Source: Prochlorococcus sp. AG-402-P16
Lineage (GTDB): Bacteria; Cyanobacteriota; Cyanobacteriia; PCC-6307; Cyanobiaceae
Direction of reading: 5' to 3'
Length of the DNA stretch: 64,000 bases
NCBI GenBank assembly: GCA_003216295.1
Contig: QCJB01000006.1
Span: 1-64,000, forward strand
In this document: positions 28,099 to 37,372 of the stretch, piece by piece
Numbering within the stretch: the stretch's first letter is position 1
Layout of the letters: each line of letters opens with the position of its first letter
The notes under the pieces: generated by a model
Databases searched by the model: none
Told to the model about the DNA's origin: nothing
Seen by the model: the letters and a program-made list of their open reading frames with translations, nothing else
Translations under genes and position numbers: made by a program

Positions 28099-28884
28099 AT
28101 GTCTTTTATCAATACAAATTGGTGGTTAATTCCTCTTCTGATAACTTCTTTTTCAGGAGTGCTTTGCCCTGCCATGGGAACTGTATTGATAACTCATAAA
28201 AGGCTTCTTCAAGTAAATTTAATTTCACACTGTGTTTTGCCAGGACTTGCCTTGGCTATGGCGCTTGGGATTGACCCATCTATTGGAGGTGTCTTAAGCG
28301 GATTAGTGGGAGCTATTGCAGCAGAGAGTTTGACAAATAAAAAAAATCAAAATTATGAAGCTGTAATGAATACAATTCTTGCTGGTTCGATGGGACTTGG
28401 TGTTTTGCTTATACCTCTACTTGGAATCAGGATTGATTTGGAAGCTGTTTTGTTTGGAGATTTATTAACTGCAAATTTGAGCGATTTGTTAAGAACTTTG
28501 ATTGCTTTCTCGGCATTCATTTGCTTAATGCTTTTTGGTTACGACAAGCTTGTTCATATTGGTTTAGATCCAGAAGGAGCTGCTTCAAGTGGCGTTAATG
28601 TGTCTTTTTTAAATTTAGCTCTGGGATTTACCACTGCACTTGTCATTGTTAGCTCAATGTCAGCAGTTGGGGTCATCCTTGTGATTGCGTTACTCTCAAC
28701 ACCAACTTTGTTGGGTTTACAGAAAGCTAGATCTCTGTGGGTTGCTATGGTTCGATCTTCCATATTTGGATTGGCTTTATCGATCATTGGTTTTTCGCTT
28801 GCTATGGTTATGAATTTGCCTCCTGGCCCTCTTATTAGTGTTCTTTGTGTAATTTCATTGATTTTGCTACCAAATAATAGATAG
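28099..28884 (+). CDS. znuB: Zinc ABC transporter permease
   Basis: ABC-3 family TM protein: GTVLITHKRLLQVNLISHCVLPGLALAMALGID...VVSSMSAVGVILVIALLSTPTLLGL. Confidence 0.93.
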   Translation: MSFINTNWWLIPLLITSFSGVLCPAMGTVLITHKRLLQVNLISHCVLPGLALAMALGIDPSIGGVLSGLVGAIAAESLTNKKNQNYEAVMNTILAGSMGLGVLLIPLLGIRIDLEAVLFGDLLTANLSDLLRTLIAFSAFICLMLFGYDKLVHIGLDPEGAASSGVNVSFLNLALGFTTALVIVSSMSAVGVILVIALLSTPTLLGLQKARSLWVAMVRSSIFGLALSIIGFSLAMVMNLPPGPLISVLCVISLILLPNNR

Positions 28885-29044
28885 ATTTATTTTTACTCTT
28901 AATTGCTTCTAAGAGGTGCTTTGTGGATGGATGAAAAGAGATAGCTTCTTAAAGATCAAGAAATCTAAAAATGCTAACGATATGTTTTTGAATTCAATAA
29001 AATATTAATTAATTGGATATTCCCACCCTTTCATTGATTAACTC

Positions 29045-29662
29045 ATGAAGAGAACGCAACTCAATGTAAGTATTGACCCAAAACTTTTAGAAAAGATTAA
29101 AGAGAGTGCGAGGATTTCGGGAAAATCATTGGTTAGTTATGTCTCTGATTGTTTTGTTAATCAAATAGATAATATGCCTGTTGAATCGATAGATTCTCGA
29201 TTTCACACGATTGAACAAAGACTGCAATCAATAGAGAAGAAACTTGACTTTCCTAATTATGAAAGCCATGTCACACCATCTTTTACACCTCATGAATTGC
29301 AGAATTTTAATGAATTCATTAAAGCTGTTTTCAGCAAAGAGTTAAAAAGGAAGGGATATAGATCAATGAAAGAAGCATGGAATGATTTTATAAACCATAT
29401 AAATTGTTTTGAACAATGGAATGAGACATGTTCTTTTAGGCTTAAAGAGTCTCTTTTTATTGAACATGCTGATCCTTTAACAAGCGAAGAAATTAATCAC
29501 CTTAAAGAAGGACAAGTATGTCCTCAACCAATCCGAACAGGGATTATTAATTGGATCAACAATTCAGATAAAGGAGAATGTTGTTGCTCCGATAAAGAGT
29601 TCCCTTCACAGCAGCAAATTTGCGAAAAGGGTTCAATATTAGTTGAAGATATATATTCTTAG
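29045..29662 (+). CDS. Hypothetical protein with ribbon-helix-helix-like N-terminus and Cys cluster near C-terminus
   Basis: N-term MKRTQLNVSIDPKLLEKIKESARISGKSLVSYVSDCFVNQ (RHH pattern); C-term GECCCSDKEFPSQQQICEKG. Confidence 0.65.
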   Translation: MKRTQLNVSIDPKLLEKIKESARISGKSLVSYVSDCFVNQIDNMPVESIDSRFHTIEQRLQSIEKKLDFPNYESHVTPSFTPHELQNFNEFIKAVFSKELKRKGYRSMKEAWNDFINHINCFEQWNETCSFRLKESLFIEHADPLTSEEINHLKEGQVCPQPIRTGIINWINNSDKGECCCSDKEFPSQQQICEKGSILVEDIYS

Positions 29663-29794
29663 ACCAATTAAGATCACTTTTTAAAAGTTAATTAAATCCT
29701 AATTTGTTAAAAAACAGGGAGATGAATTGAGTCGTTTGTAGATATATTGCCAAGGATTTTATACCGCAACTTTAAATTCTTAATTACTTCAAGA

Positions 29795-30235
29795 TTAGTT
29801 AGGGTTGATATGGATTGCACAAGGCATCCATAATTTACCCATCTTATGGACACCATTGCATCCGAGCTTTTTGGCTTCGATCTCTGCCTGAGCTTTGGTT
29901 GGATATGCATATATATTTTTTGACGAAGAATTAGAACGATTGATTGACTCCTGAATAGCATTGTTTTCTGGACTCCATACCTTTAGACCCATGGTTGTTA
30001 TTCCGGCAGAAAATATTCCCATTCCTACTATTGAGGCATTTATTACTCCCATGGCTACAGCACCAATAGAAACGACACCCATGGGAACAATTCCAATGCT
30101 AACAATACCCATGGGAACAATTCCAATGGAAATGAATCCAAGTGGTGCTATGCCAAATGCAATTTTTTTTGGTTTGCTTCCACAATGCGAAGGTGCTTCG
30201 ATATCTTTTTGATTTGTACTATTTTTGGTTGTCAT
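29795..30235 (-). CDS. DUF3721-domain protein with Gly-Ile-Val repeat transmembrane/solenoid region
   Basis: Repeats GFISIGIVPMGIVSIGIVPMGVVSIGAVAMGV; C-term YPTKAQAEIEAKKLGCNGVHKMGKLWMPCAIH. Confidence 0.75.
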   Translation of the reverse strand: MTTKNSTNQKDIEAPSHCGSKPKKIAFGIAPLGFISIGIVPMGIVSIGIVPMGVVSIGAVAMGVINASIVGMGIFSAGITTMGLKVWSPENNAIQESINRSNSSSKNIYAYPTKAQAEIEAKKLGCNGVHKMGKLWMPCAIHINPN

Positions 30236-30250
30236 TTATTGTTCGACAAT

Positions 30251-30508
30251 CTAGTGATGATGGTGATGATCATTGCTTGGCTTGTTATTTTCTTTATCCT
30301 CATGAGCAGAATGACTTTTACAAGGCATCCATTTGTCACCCATTTTATGAGCTCCAGTGCAATTGAAATCCTTGGCTGCTTTTTCGGCTTCTATTTTTGT
30401 CTCAAAAAGAGAGGGAGTACCTTTTGTTTGAGAATTATCTGAACATCCTATTAGTGAAAATGATATAGAAAGAATAATTGTAGAGAGAATAGGCTTGAAT
30501 TTGTTCAT
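30251..30508 (-). CDS. DUF3721-domain lipoprotein with C-terminal His tail
   Basis: Lipobox SLIGC; FETKIEAEKAAKDFNCTGAHKMGDKWMPCKSH; ends NDHHHHH*. Confidence 0.8.
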   Translation of the reverse strand: MNKFKPILSTIILSISFSLIGCSDNSQTKGTPSLFETKIEAEKAAKDFNCTGAHKMGDKWMPCKSHSAHEDKENNKPSNDHHHHH

Positions 30509-30761
30509 TTATCTAGTTTTTTCTAGTACACCTAGTCTCTAGACTAATGAAGCCTATAGCTTTGTCATTAAGTATTTCAGAAAATAAGAATAGACAAGTA
30601 ATTAATTAATCCAACTATTCTTTATCTCTTCTTCTTGAGACTAGATTTCGATGGAAATTGGTTTGCAGTTTTTTCCTGGCAAAGACTAAAAACACAATTT
30701 TTTGTATTCAAAAGCACATTTTTCATACCTTAACAAGCCTGGGAAGCTAGCTTCAGTGGGT

Positions 30762-31991
30762 ATGAATAGTTTTTCTAGTTCTACTAGCTTTTCAAGGCCT
30801 ATGAGACTCTTTGCTCAATTACTCTCTATCCCTGCTGTCTTAGGTTTCATGACTCCAATTGCTGTTCAAGCAGGAGGTGAAAAGCACCAAGGTCATCATG
30901 ATCACCATGGTAGTCATATGAATATGGGAGACTCATATCCCTCAACTATGTTTATGGGTAAAACGACTTTTGTTTTGGGTGGAGTAGATGGCGTGAGCGA
31001 TTCTGGAATGGGTGGAATGGGTGGGATGGGTGGAATGTCTACTACTGACGAAAAGGATGGAACAGTTTTTCATTACGATACAAAGCTAATGTTTATGACC
31101 AGTTTCACAGGTCAAGACATGCTTAAAACTGCTGTTCGTATTGGCAATTTTGGCATGATGGAACCCTTTGGAATGATGGGTGAGGCAAGATTAGATACTG
31201 CTTTCAGTAGTAATGATTCGTTAGAACTTCATAAGGCTTTTTATCAGTTTCCTGTTGGAGATGATATTCATGTAACTTTTGGTCCCAAGCTCCGCCAAGA
31301 TGATTTGCTTGGAGTTTGGCCTAGTGCTTATCCAAGTGATGGAGTTTTGTTTGTCTTGAATCAGGCAGGTGCGAATGATACTTATTCCAAGAAGATGGGT
31401 GCGGGCGCAGGAATTACTTGGTCCCATAAAAAATTAGTTGCCTCTGCACTTTTCGTTTCAGAAGACGCATCAAATTCTTCGATTGGCTTTTTAGCTGATG
31501 AAGGCAAAGACCACATCACCACTCAGTTGGCATGGGTTGATGAGAGATATACTCTTGCAGCTGCATTCACACAGTCTGACAACGGGAGAACTGACAATTC
31601 TCCTGATATTAACGACTACTCCTCTTTCGGGGTCAGTGGTAGCTATCAATTTGGAGACGACTACAGCTTGAGTGGAGGGATAGGATGGAAGAATCCTGAA
31701 AACGATGATTGTCCTGATACTTCTATGAATAAAGTTGAAGATGGAAATACATGGTCTATTGCATTTTTATGGAATAATGCGTTGATTGAAGGTAATAAGT
31801 TTGGTTTTGGTATTGGAACAGCAGAAACTCATAGAGATGATAGTGGTTATGACGATCCTTTAGCTTGGGAAGCTTTTTACGATTTGAAAGTTAACGATAG
31901 TGTCATAGTCACCCCAGCTATCTTTGTTATCGAGAAAGATGGTAAAGAGGACGTTAATGGGGCTTTGGTGAAAACCACTTTTAAATTCTAG
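30762..31991 (+). CDS. Outer-membrane porin-like protein with His/Met-rich N-terminus
   Basis: Signal peptide MRLFAQLLSIPAVLGFMTPIAVQA then GGEKHQGHHDHHGSHMNMGDS; GMGGMGGMGGM; beta-barrel-like end VNGALVKTTFKF; homologous segments to the 6436-7443 porin. Confidence 0.8.
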   Translation: MNSFSSSTSFSRPMRLFAQLLSIPAVLGFMTPIAVQAGGEKHQGHHDHHGSHMNMGDSYPSTMFMGKTTFVLGGVDGVSDSGMGGMGGMGGMSTTDEKDGTVFHYDTKLMFMTSFTGQDMLKTAVRIGNFGMMEPFGMMGEARLDTAFSSNDSLELHKAFYQFPVGDDIHVTFGPKLRQDDLLGVWPSAYPSDGVLFVLNQAGANDTYSKKMGAGAGITWSHKKLVASALFVSEDASNSSIGFLADEGKDHITTQLAWVDERYTLAAAFTQSDNGRTDNSPDINDYSSFGVSGSYQFGDDYSLSGGIGWKNPENDDCPDTSMNKVEDGNTWSIAFLWNNALIEGNKFGFGIGTAETHRDDSGYDDPLAWEAFYDLKVNDSVIVTPAIFVIEKDGKEDVNGALVKTTFKF

Positions 31992-32053
31992 TTTTGAAAT
32001 CCCGTGAGTTCTTGAGGGTTCACTTTTAGATCAGTTGATATTCAAAAAACTTT

Positions 32054-32800
32054 CTAATAATTTTTACCGAAGTTTGATTGCTGTTTAACAAGTTCGAAGA
32101 ACTCCTGCTTCAAGCTGGCATCATGGCGAAAATCACCCCTAACAATTGAGTTGATCATGCTAGTTTCAGGTTCTTTTACTCCTCTCCATTTCATACAATA
32201 ATGTTGAGCTTTAACAAGTATTGCTAGACCTTTGGGTTCACATAATCGCTCTATTTCATCAGCAAGAATCATGACAGCTTCTTCTTGAATGTGTGGCCTA
32301 GAAAAGACCCAATCAGCTACTCTTGCAAATTTTGATATCCCAATAACTTTTTCTCCAGGTTTGATTCCTATCCAACAATCTCCAAGAATTGGAACAAAGT
32401 GATGAGAACATGCGGATCGAACAGTTATTGGTCCAAGTGTATAGATCTCATCTAAATTTCTATCGTTAGGAAAATTAGTTACTTTAGGTTGAGGATGATA
32501 TCTGCCTTTAAATACTTCATTTAAATACATTCTGGAAACGCGTTCTGCAGTTTCTTGAGTGTTGTGGTCATTATCAACATCAATCAATAAAGTTTTGAGT
32601 AGATCCCTAACTCTGGTTGCAACTTCTCTCTCAAGAGTTTCAAGCTCTCCTGGCTGAATGAAATCAGAAATATTATCATTTGCATGAAATCTAGCCCCAT
32701 TGGCTTGTATGCGTTCACGAATTATTTCAGAGACTAATTTGCAAGAAATTTGATCTTTTAAATTATCCTTAATATTCTCATTAGGAGCTGTAGAAGTCAT
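32054..32800 (-). CDS. folE: GTP cyclohydrolase I
   Basis: TLGPITVRSACSHHFVPILGDCWIGIKPGEKVIGISKFARVADWVFSRPHIQEE...VKAQHYCMKWRGVKEP. Confidence 0.97.
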   Translation of the reverse strand: MTSTAPNENIKDNLKDQISCKLVSEIIRERIQANGARFHANDNISDFIQPGELETLEREVATRVRDLLKTLLIDVDNDHNTQETAERVSRMYLNEVFKGRYHPQPKVTNFPNDRNLDEIYTLGPITVRSACSHHFVPILGDCWIGIKPGEKVIGISKFARVADWVFSRPHIQEEAVMILADEIERLCEPKGLAILVKAQHYCMKWRGVKEPETSMINSIVRGDFRHDASLKQEFFELVKQQSNFGKNY

Positions 32801-33061
32801 AACCTTTATATGTAAGGGAAAACCGATGACATACATTTAGAGCGCTAAGACCCTAACATATCGAGATCACTTTCGTTATGAAGAGAATACCTAAGTGCGT
32901 TTCTTAGAAGCATTAGTCACAGTTGTTGGGTAAGAGAAAGTTCTGAGTTTTTTCAACAGTTTTCAAAGTTTTTTTAATTGAGGTGGCATCTTCATTAAAT
33001 GCTTTAAGTAAAAGGCTTCTTCTTTTAGTAGATTCCTCTCCTCAAACTTGTAGTGACAAGA

Positions 33062-33133
33062 TGCCGATGAGTGGAATTGAACCACCGACCTACTGGTTAC
33101 GAATCAGTTGCTCTACCCCTGAGCTACACCGGC
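33062..33133 (-). tRNA. tRNA-Thr (anticodon CGT)
   Basis: Minus strand GCCGGTGTAGCTCAGGGGTAGAGCAACTGATTCGTAACCAGTAGGTCGGTGGTTCAATTCCACTCATCGGCA folds as a cloverleaf; anticodon loop TTCGTAA. Confidence 0.93.
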
Positions 33134-33167
33134 ATTAGAATTAAAGTATCATCTTTCAATTTTACTT

Positions 33168-33434
33168 TTGCGTAATCCTAATAAGCCTGAATCCAATTTG
33201 GATCCTAATTTAAGATCTAGACTTTTGAAGGAGTCTAAAAATCCTTTTCGAGGATTAAGAAGAGCTGTATGGATTGCACTTTTTGGATCTGCTGCATTAG
33301 GTTTTTTTATTATGTTTTCCAAGATAATTACCGGAGATAACGTTTCTATTAATGACTTTGCAATCCAAACGTCTGCATTATTAATCCTCGGCGTTTTGTT
33401 ATTTAAGGATAGGAGTAAAGAAGTTGGCGATTAG
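33168..33434 (+). CDS. DUF3493-like (LPA3-related) small membrane protein
   Basis: RSRLLKESKNPFRGLRRAVWIALFGSAALGFFIMFSKIITGDNVSINDFAIQ; TTG start. Confidence 0.7.
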   Translation: MRNPNKPESNLDPNLRSRLLKESKNPFRGLRRAVWIALFGSAALGFFIMFSKIITGDNVSINDFAIQTSALLILGVLLFKDRSKEVGD

Positions 33435-33487
33435 CTATATCTTCAATTAACTGAATATAGTTAGCTTAAAGTTGGAATTGATAGAAC

Positions 33488-36400
33488 TTAATTGGTTAAT
33501 TTTCTTCTTTGAGTTACAAGCTTGAATGCTTCTATTTGATCTCCTTCTTGCCAGTTTGCAAAACGATCGCAACCTATTCCACATTCAAAACCTGTTGAGA
33601 CATCCTTAACATCATCTTTATTTCTCTTGAGAGAATCTAAATCTCCTTCAAAAACAATTTGATTTGCTCTTCTAACTCTAACTCTGCAATTACGTTGTAT
33701 TTTTCCATTAGTTATATAGCATCCAGCGACTGCACTTTTCCCAATTGAAAATATTGCTCTTACCTCAGCAATCCCAAGATCTTCTTCTATCATTTCTGGT
33801 TCTAGAAGTCCTTCCATAGCTAATTGGATATCTTCTAATAATTTATAAATAACCTCATAATCTCTTACATCAACACCATTTGCATCAGCTGCACGTTTTG
33901 CACCCGATGCCATTGAAGTATTGAAGCCTACAATTACCGCTCCTGAGGCTGCTGCTAAGTCAACATCAGTTTCGGTTATTTCTCCAGGAGCTGATAGCAA
34001 AACTCTAACTTGCACCTCGTCTTTAGGTAATTGTTCCAGAGATCCTAAAATTGCTTCTAAGCTGCCTTGCACATCAGCTTTAAGAATTATATTGAGCTCT
34101 TTAAGTTCACCTTCGCTAGCTTGGCCAGACATTGCTGCAAGAGAAACTCGCCTAGAAGCCATTTGTTGAGCAAGTCTTGCAGCGCGAGCGTCTGTAGCTC
34201 GTTCTCCAACTACAGATCTTGCTGCTTTTTCATCTGGATATACCTCAAACTCGTCGCCTGCAGTTGGAACTTCACTGAACCCAAGAGCTTCTAATGGACA
34301 GGATGGACCAGCTTCTTTAAGTCTATTCCCATTCTCATCAACCATTGCACGTACTTTGCCTAGTACTGGACCTGCGGCTACTACATCTCCAGATTTAAGA
34401 GTACCGTTTTGAACTAGTAATGTTGCGACTGGACCTTTGGCTTTATCTAAGTGGGCTTCTATTACGGTTCCTTTTGCCAATCTTTCAGGATTTGCTTGTA
34501 AATCTTCTACTTCAGTTACAAGCAAAACCATTTCTAGAAGTTTTTCAATGTTTTCTCCTTTAACAGCACTGACAGGGACCATTACGACATCTCCTCCCCA
34601 TTCTTCGGATAATAAATCTTGCTCTGACAACTCTTGTTTAACTCTGTCAGGAGATGCTCCCTCTTTATCAATCTTATTAATTGCGACGACGATAGGAACT
34701 TTAGCTGCTCTTGCATGGCTTATAGCCTCAAGCGTTTGAGGCCTAACACCGTCATCAGCAGCTACAACCAAAATTGCTACATCAGTGACTCTAGTGCCTC
34801 GAGCTCTCATTGCTGTGAAGGCTTCATGGCCAGGAGTATCTAAAAAAGTTAGTTTTTTAGTTGATCCGTCATGCTCAGTCTCAATTTGATAAGCACCAAT
34901 ATGTTGAGTAATACCTCCTGCTTCTCCTGCGGCAACTCTTGCCTTTCTTATTGCATCTAGTAATGATGTTTTCCCATGGTCAACATGCCCCATGACAGTA
35001 ACAACAGGAGGCCGTCTTATCAAATGATTTAAATCTCCTTCCTCGATCATTTCTCCAGTCTTTTTAGCTGCTTCTTCAATATCATCTTGGAGTACAGGTA
35101 CTCCGAACTCCTCTGCAACTGTCTCGATAGTCGCTAGATCTAAGGATTGAGTTACCGTGGCAGTAATTCCTTTGAAAAATAAAGACTTTATGATTTCAGA
35201 GCTTTCGACACTTAACTTGTCAGCGAGTTCTTGAACTGTAAGATTATCTTCTGGAACTACTATCATTTCTGGCCTTACAAGCTTTGCCTCTCTGGCGGCT
35301 CTTAATTCCATTGCGCGTCTTCGTTGTCTTTGTCGAGTTGTTTCTTTTTTTCGTTTTTTGAGAGCAGTTAAAGGTTTTCCATTATTTTTCTTACCTGACT
35401 TGGGTTTCGATGGTCTGGCTAAGCTAGCCGATAGAACCACTGCTTGTTGTTCTCCAGCAAATCCACTCGTTTCAGTGGTTAGAGCATCATCATTTTCTCC
35501 AATAATGTGAACTTTTTGGCGTTGTTTTTGTGGAGATTTATTTCTTAAAGCATCTAGTTTTGCACTGTCATCCCAATCAGGCCTGCCTGACTTTCTTGGG
35601 ACCGGAGTGCTTCCAGGTCTATGAGGAGGCTTTTTAGGAGCGGCTGGAGTGGGCCTATTTACTGGTGGCCTTGCGCTATCAGAGCCTTCTCGTTTTGATT
35701 TGGCATTTGTTGGTGTATCTGTTCTTCTTTGAGGGGGGGGGGTTGGCCTTGCTTGAGGTTTTTGCAGTTGCATTAATTCACTTGGTGCAACTGGCTTTCT
35801 CATCCCAGACGGAACTCCAGGACGATTATTAGTACGAGAAGGACTTCCAGAAGTTCTATTAGGAACTCCAGGCCTATTTTGACCGCCTCCTCTGCCTGGA
35901 GAACCAGTTCGAGGAGGTCCTCCAGCAGTCCGACTATTGAATTGACGGTTTTGAGCTTGAATAGGCCTATTAGGAGCACCACCTCGGTTAGAACCTTGCT
36001 TGCTAGGAGCGCCTGGACGAGTTGGACCTCCTACTCGGTTATTTGATATGGGTCGATTTGGTAATCCTTGTCGATTTACGGTTCCTGGCCTTTTTGGCGC
36101 TCCAGGTCTTGAGGGTATTGTTGGCTTATTTGTTAAGTCATTATTTTGGGATTTGTTTAAAGGTTTTTCCCTTCGAATGGGAGCTCCAACAAGTTCCAGT
36201 GTGCTCCCTCTCTTAGGGGGCTGTGGAGACTTTGATGGTGCATTTTGTATAGGTTGATTTTTAATCCGTTGAGGATTATTAAGGGGGGCAACTTTCTGTG
36301 GTGAAATATTATTTTGTTTTGCTTTGGGTCTCTGATTATTGATTGGAGGTTGTTTTTTATCTTGAATGTTTAACTGGGGTCTACTTGGAGGAGCTAATGG

Positions 36401-37036
36401 AGGCTTTGGTCGTGGGCGATTAGTTAATTCTGCTTTATTAATTGGTTGGTTGGTTGGTCCAGACTTTTTTTGTTGAATATTTAACTGACTAGATTTGTTT
36501 TGTTCGGGAATAATTAAGTTCTTCTTTGCCTGATCTCCATCTCTAGAAATACTTGGTTTATTTTCTTCTCTTGGTTGAGGGGGGAGAGGCTTATTTGGCT
36601 TAGAAGGGGCAGTTATTTGTTTTTCAGTTGATTTATTTTGTAATAGTTGAGGGTTTCTAATAGAAGAAGGGGCATTTGGAGATTCAATTAAAGTTTGAGT
36701 AGGTTTTTGAGGGACTTTTAGGGTTGATTTGGTATGAGCTGATCTATTTGGAGTCCTTTGCTTTATTTCTGGCTTTTGAGCTTTTTGTGTTTTGGAAGGA
36801 CTTTTTTTAACTGAAAGGATTTCTTTTTCTAGTTTTTCAGTTGGTTTCTTTATTTTACTAGTCCCAGAATTCTTTTTCAGAAAATCTTTAATTCGGTTCG
36901 CTTCAAGATTGCTAATTGAACTGCTATGACTCTTTGCTGCAATAGCAAGTTTCCTAGCTGCGTCTAGCACATCTTTATTGTCAAGGCTCAAGTCCTTAGA
37001 CAATTCATAAATTCTGATTTTGCCGCTGCTGGTCAT
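33488..37036 (-). CDS. infB: Translation initiation factor IF-2 (1182 aa, long Pro/Arg/Gly-rich N-terminal region)
   Basis: [54 protein letters not shown]. Confidence 0.98.
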   Translation of the reverse strand: MTSSGKIRIYELSKDLSLDNKDVLDAARKLAIAAKSHSSSISNLEANRIKDFLKKNSGTSKIKKPTEKLEKEILSVKKSPSKTQKAQKPEIKQRTPNRSAHTKSTLKVPQKPTQTLIESPNAPSSIRNPQLLQNKSTEKQITAPSKPNKPLPPQPREENKPSISRDGDQAKKNLIIPEQNKSSQLNIQQKKSGPTNQPINKAELTNRPRPKPPLAPPSRPQLNIQDKKQPPINNQRPKAKQNNISPQKVAPLNNPQRIKNQPIQNAPSKSPQPPKRGSTLELVGAPIRREKPLNKSQNNDLTNKPTIPSRPGAPKRPGTVNRQGLPNRPISNNRVGGPTRPGAPSKQGSNRGGAPNRPIQAQNRQFNSRTAGGPPRTGSPGRGGGQNRPGVPNRTSGSPSRTNNRPGVPSGMRKPVAPSELMQLQKPQARPTPPPQRRTDTPTNAKSKREGSDSARPPVNRPTPAAPKKPPHRPGSTPVPRKSGRPDWDDSAKLDALRNKSPQKQRQKVHIIGENDDALTTETSGFAGEQQAVVLSASLARPSKPKSGKKNNGKPLTALKKRKKETTRQRQRRRAMELRAAREAKLVRPEMIVVPEDNLTVQELADKLSVESSEIIKSLFFKGITATVTQSLDLATIETVAEEFGVPVLQDDIEEAAKKTGEMIEEGDLNHLIRRPPVVTVMGHVDHGKTSLLDAIRKARVAAGEAGGITQHIGAYQIETEHDGSTKKLTFLDTPGHEAFTAMRARGTRVTDVAILVVAADDGVRPQTLEAISHARAAKVPIVVAINKIDKEGASPDRVKQELSEQDLLSEEWGGDVVMVPVSAVKGENIEKLLEMVLLVTEVEDLQANPERLAKGTVIEAHLDKAKGPVATLLVQNGTLKSGDVVAAGPVLGKVRAMVDENGNRLKEAGPSCPLEALGFSEVPTAGDEFEVYPDEKAARSVVGERATDARAARLAQQMASRRVSLAAMSGQASEGELKELNIILKADVQGSLEAILGSLEQLPKDEVQVRVLLSAPGEITETDVDLAAASGAVIVGFNTSMASGAKRAADANGVDVRDYEVIYKLLEDIQLAMEGLLEPEMIEEDLGIAEVRAIFSIGKSAVAGCYITNGKIQRNCRVRVRRANQIVFEGDLDSLKRNKDDVKDVSTGFECGIGCDRFANWQEGDQIEAFKLVTQRRKLTN

Positions 37037-37096
37037 TAATGTTGTGCTTGAACTATGGATTTGGTTTTTGAGTTAATTTATATCTCTTCATCCTCA

Positions 37097-37372
37097 TCAT
37101 GCCTCAGTATCTGAATCAATGCAGGTATTAAGTTGTTTTTGGAGCATATTGAAAACGCTTGAACAAACATTACATCTCAAGGCTTTTTGCAATCGTTTTC
37201 GCTTCCAAGCTTCTTCAAGGCATGATTCAGTTCGACAGACATAAGCTGATCTTCCCATTCCTCCGTAGAGAACTACTCCATTCTGAAAATCTCTTGTAAC
37301 TCTTAAGAGGTACTTGCGATCAAGAACTTTCTTGCAAGCTACACATCTACGCAGAATGGGACTTTGACTCAC
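37097..37372 (-). CDS. ylxR: YlxR family (DUF448) RNA-binding protein
   Basis: RRCVACKKVLDRKYLLRVTRD...GRSAYVCRTESCLEEAWKRKRLQKAL; between nusA and infB. Confidence 0.9.
   Translation of the reverse strand: MSQSPILRRCVACKKVLDRKYLLRVTRDFQNGVVLYGGMGRSAYVCRTESCLEEAWKRKRLQKALRCNVCSSVFNMLQKQLNTCIDSDTEA

Noticed and set aside
29707-29961. 84-aa minus-strand ORF overlapping the DUF3721 gene
   Set aside because: Different frame over the DUF3721 domain, which has clear conservation in its own frame.
29961-30442. Plus-strand ORFs (29961, 30142, 30185) opposite the DUF3721 pair
   Set aside because: Antisense readings of repeat and His-codon tracts.
33921-36257. Several plus-strand ORFs (33921, 34067, 34437, 34634, 36000, 36022) and one minus-strand ORF (35800) overlapping infB
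   Set aside because: Shadow ORFs produced by the low-complexity and G-domain coding sequence of infB.
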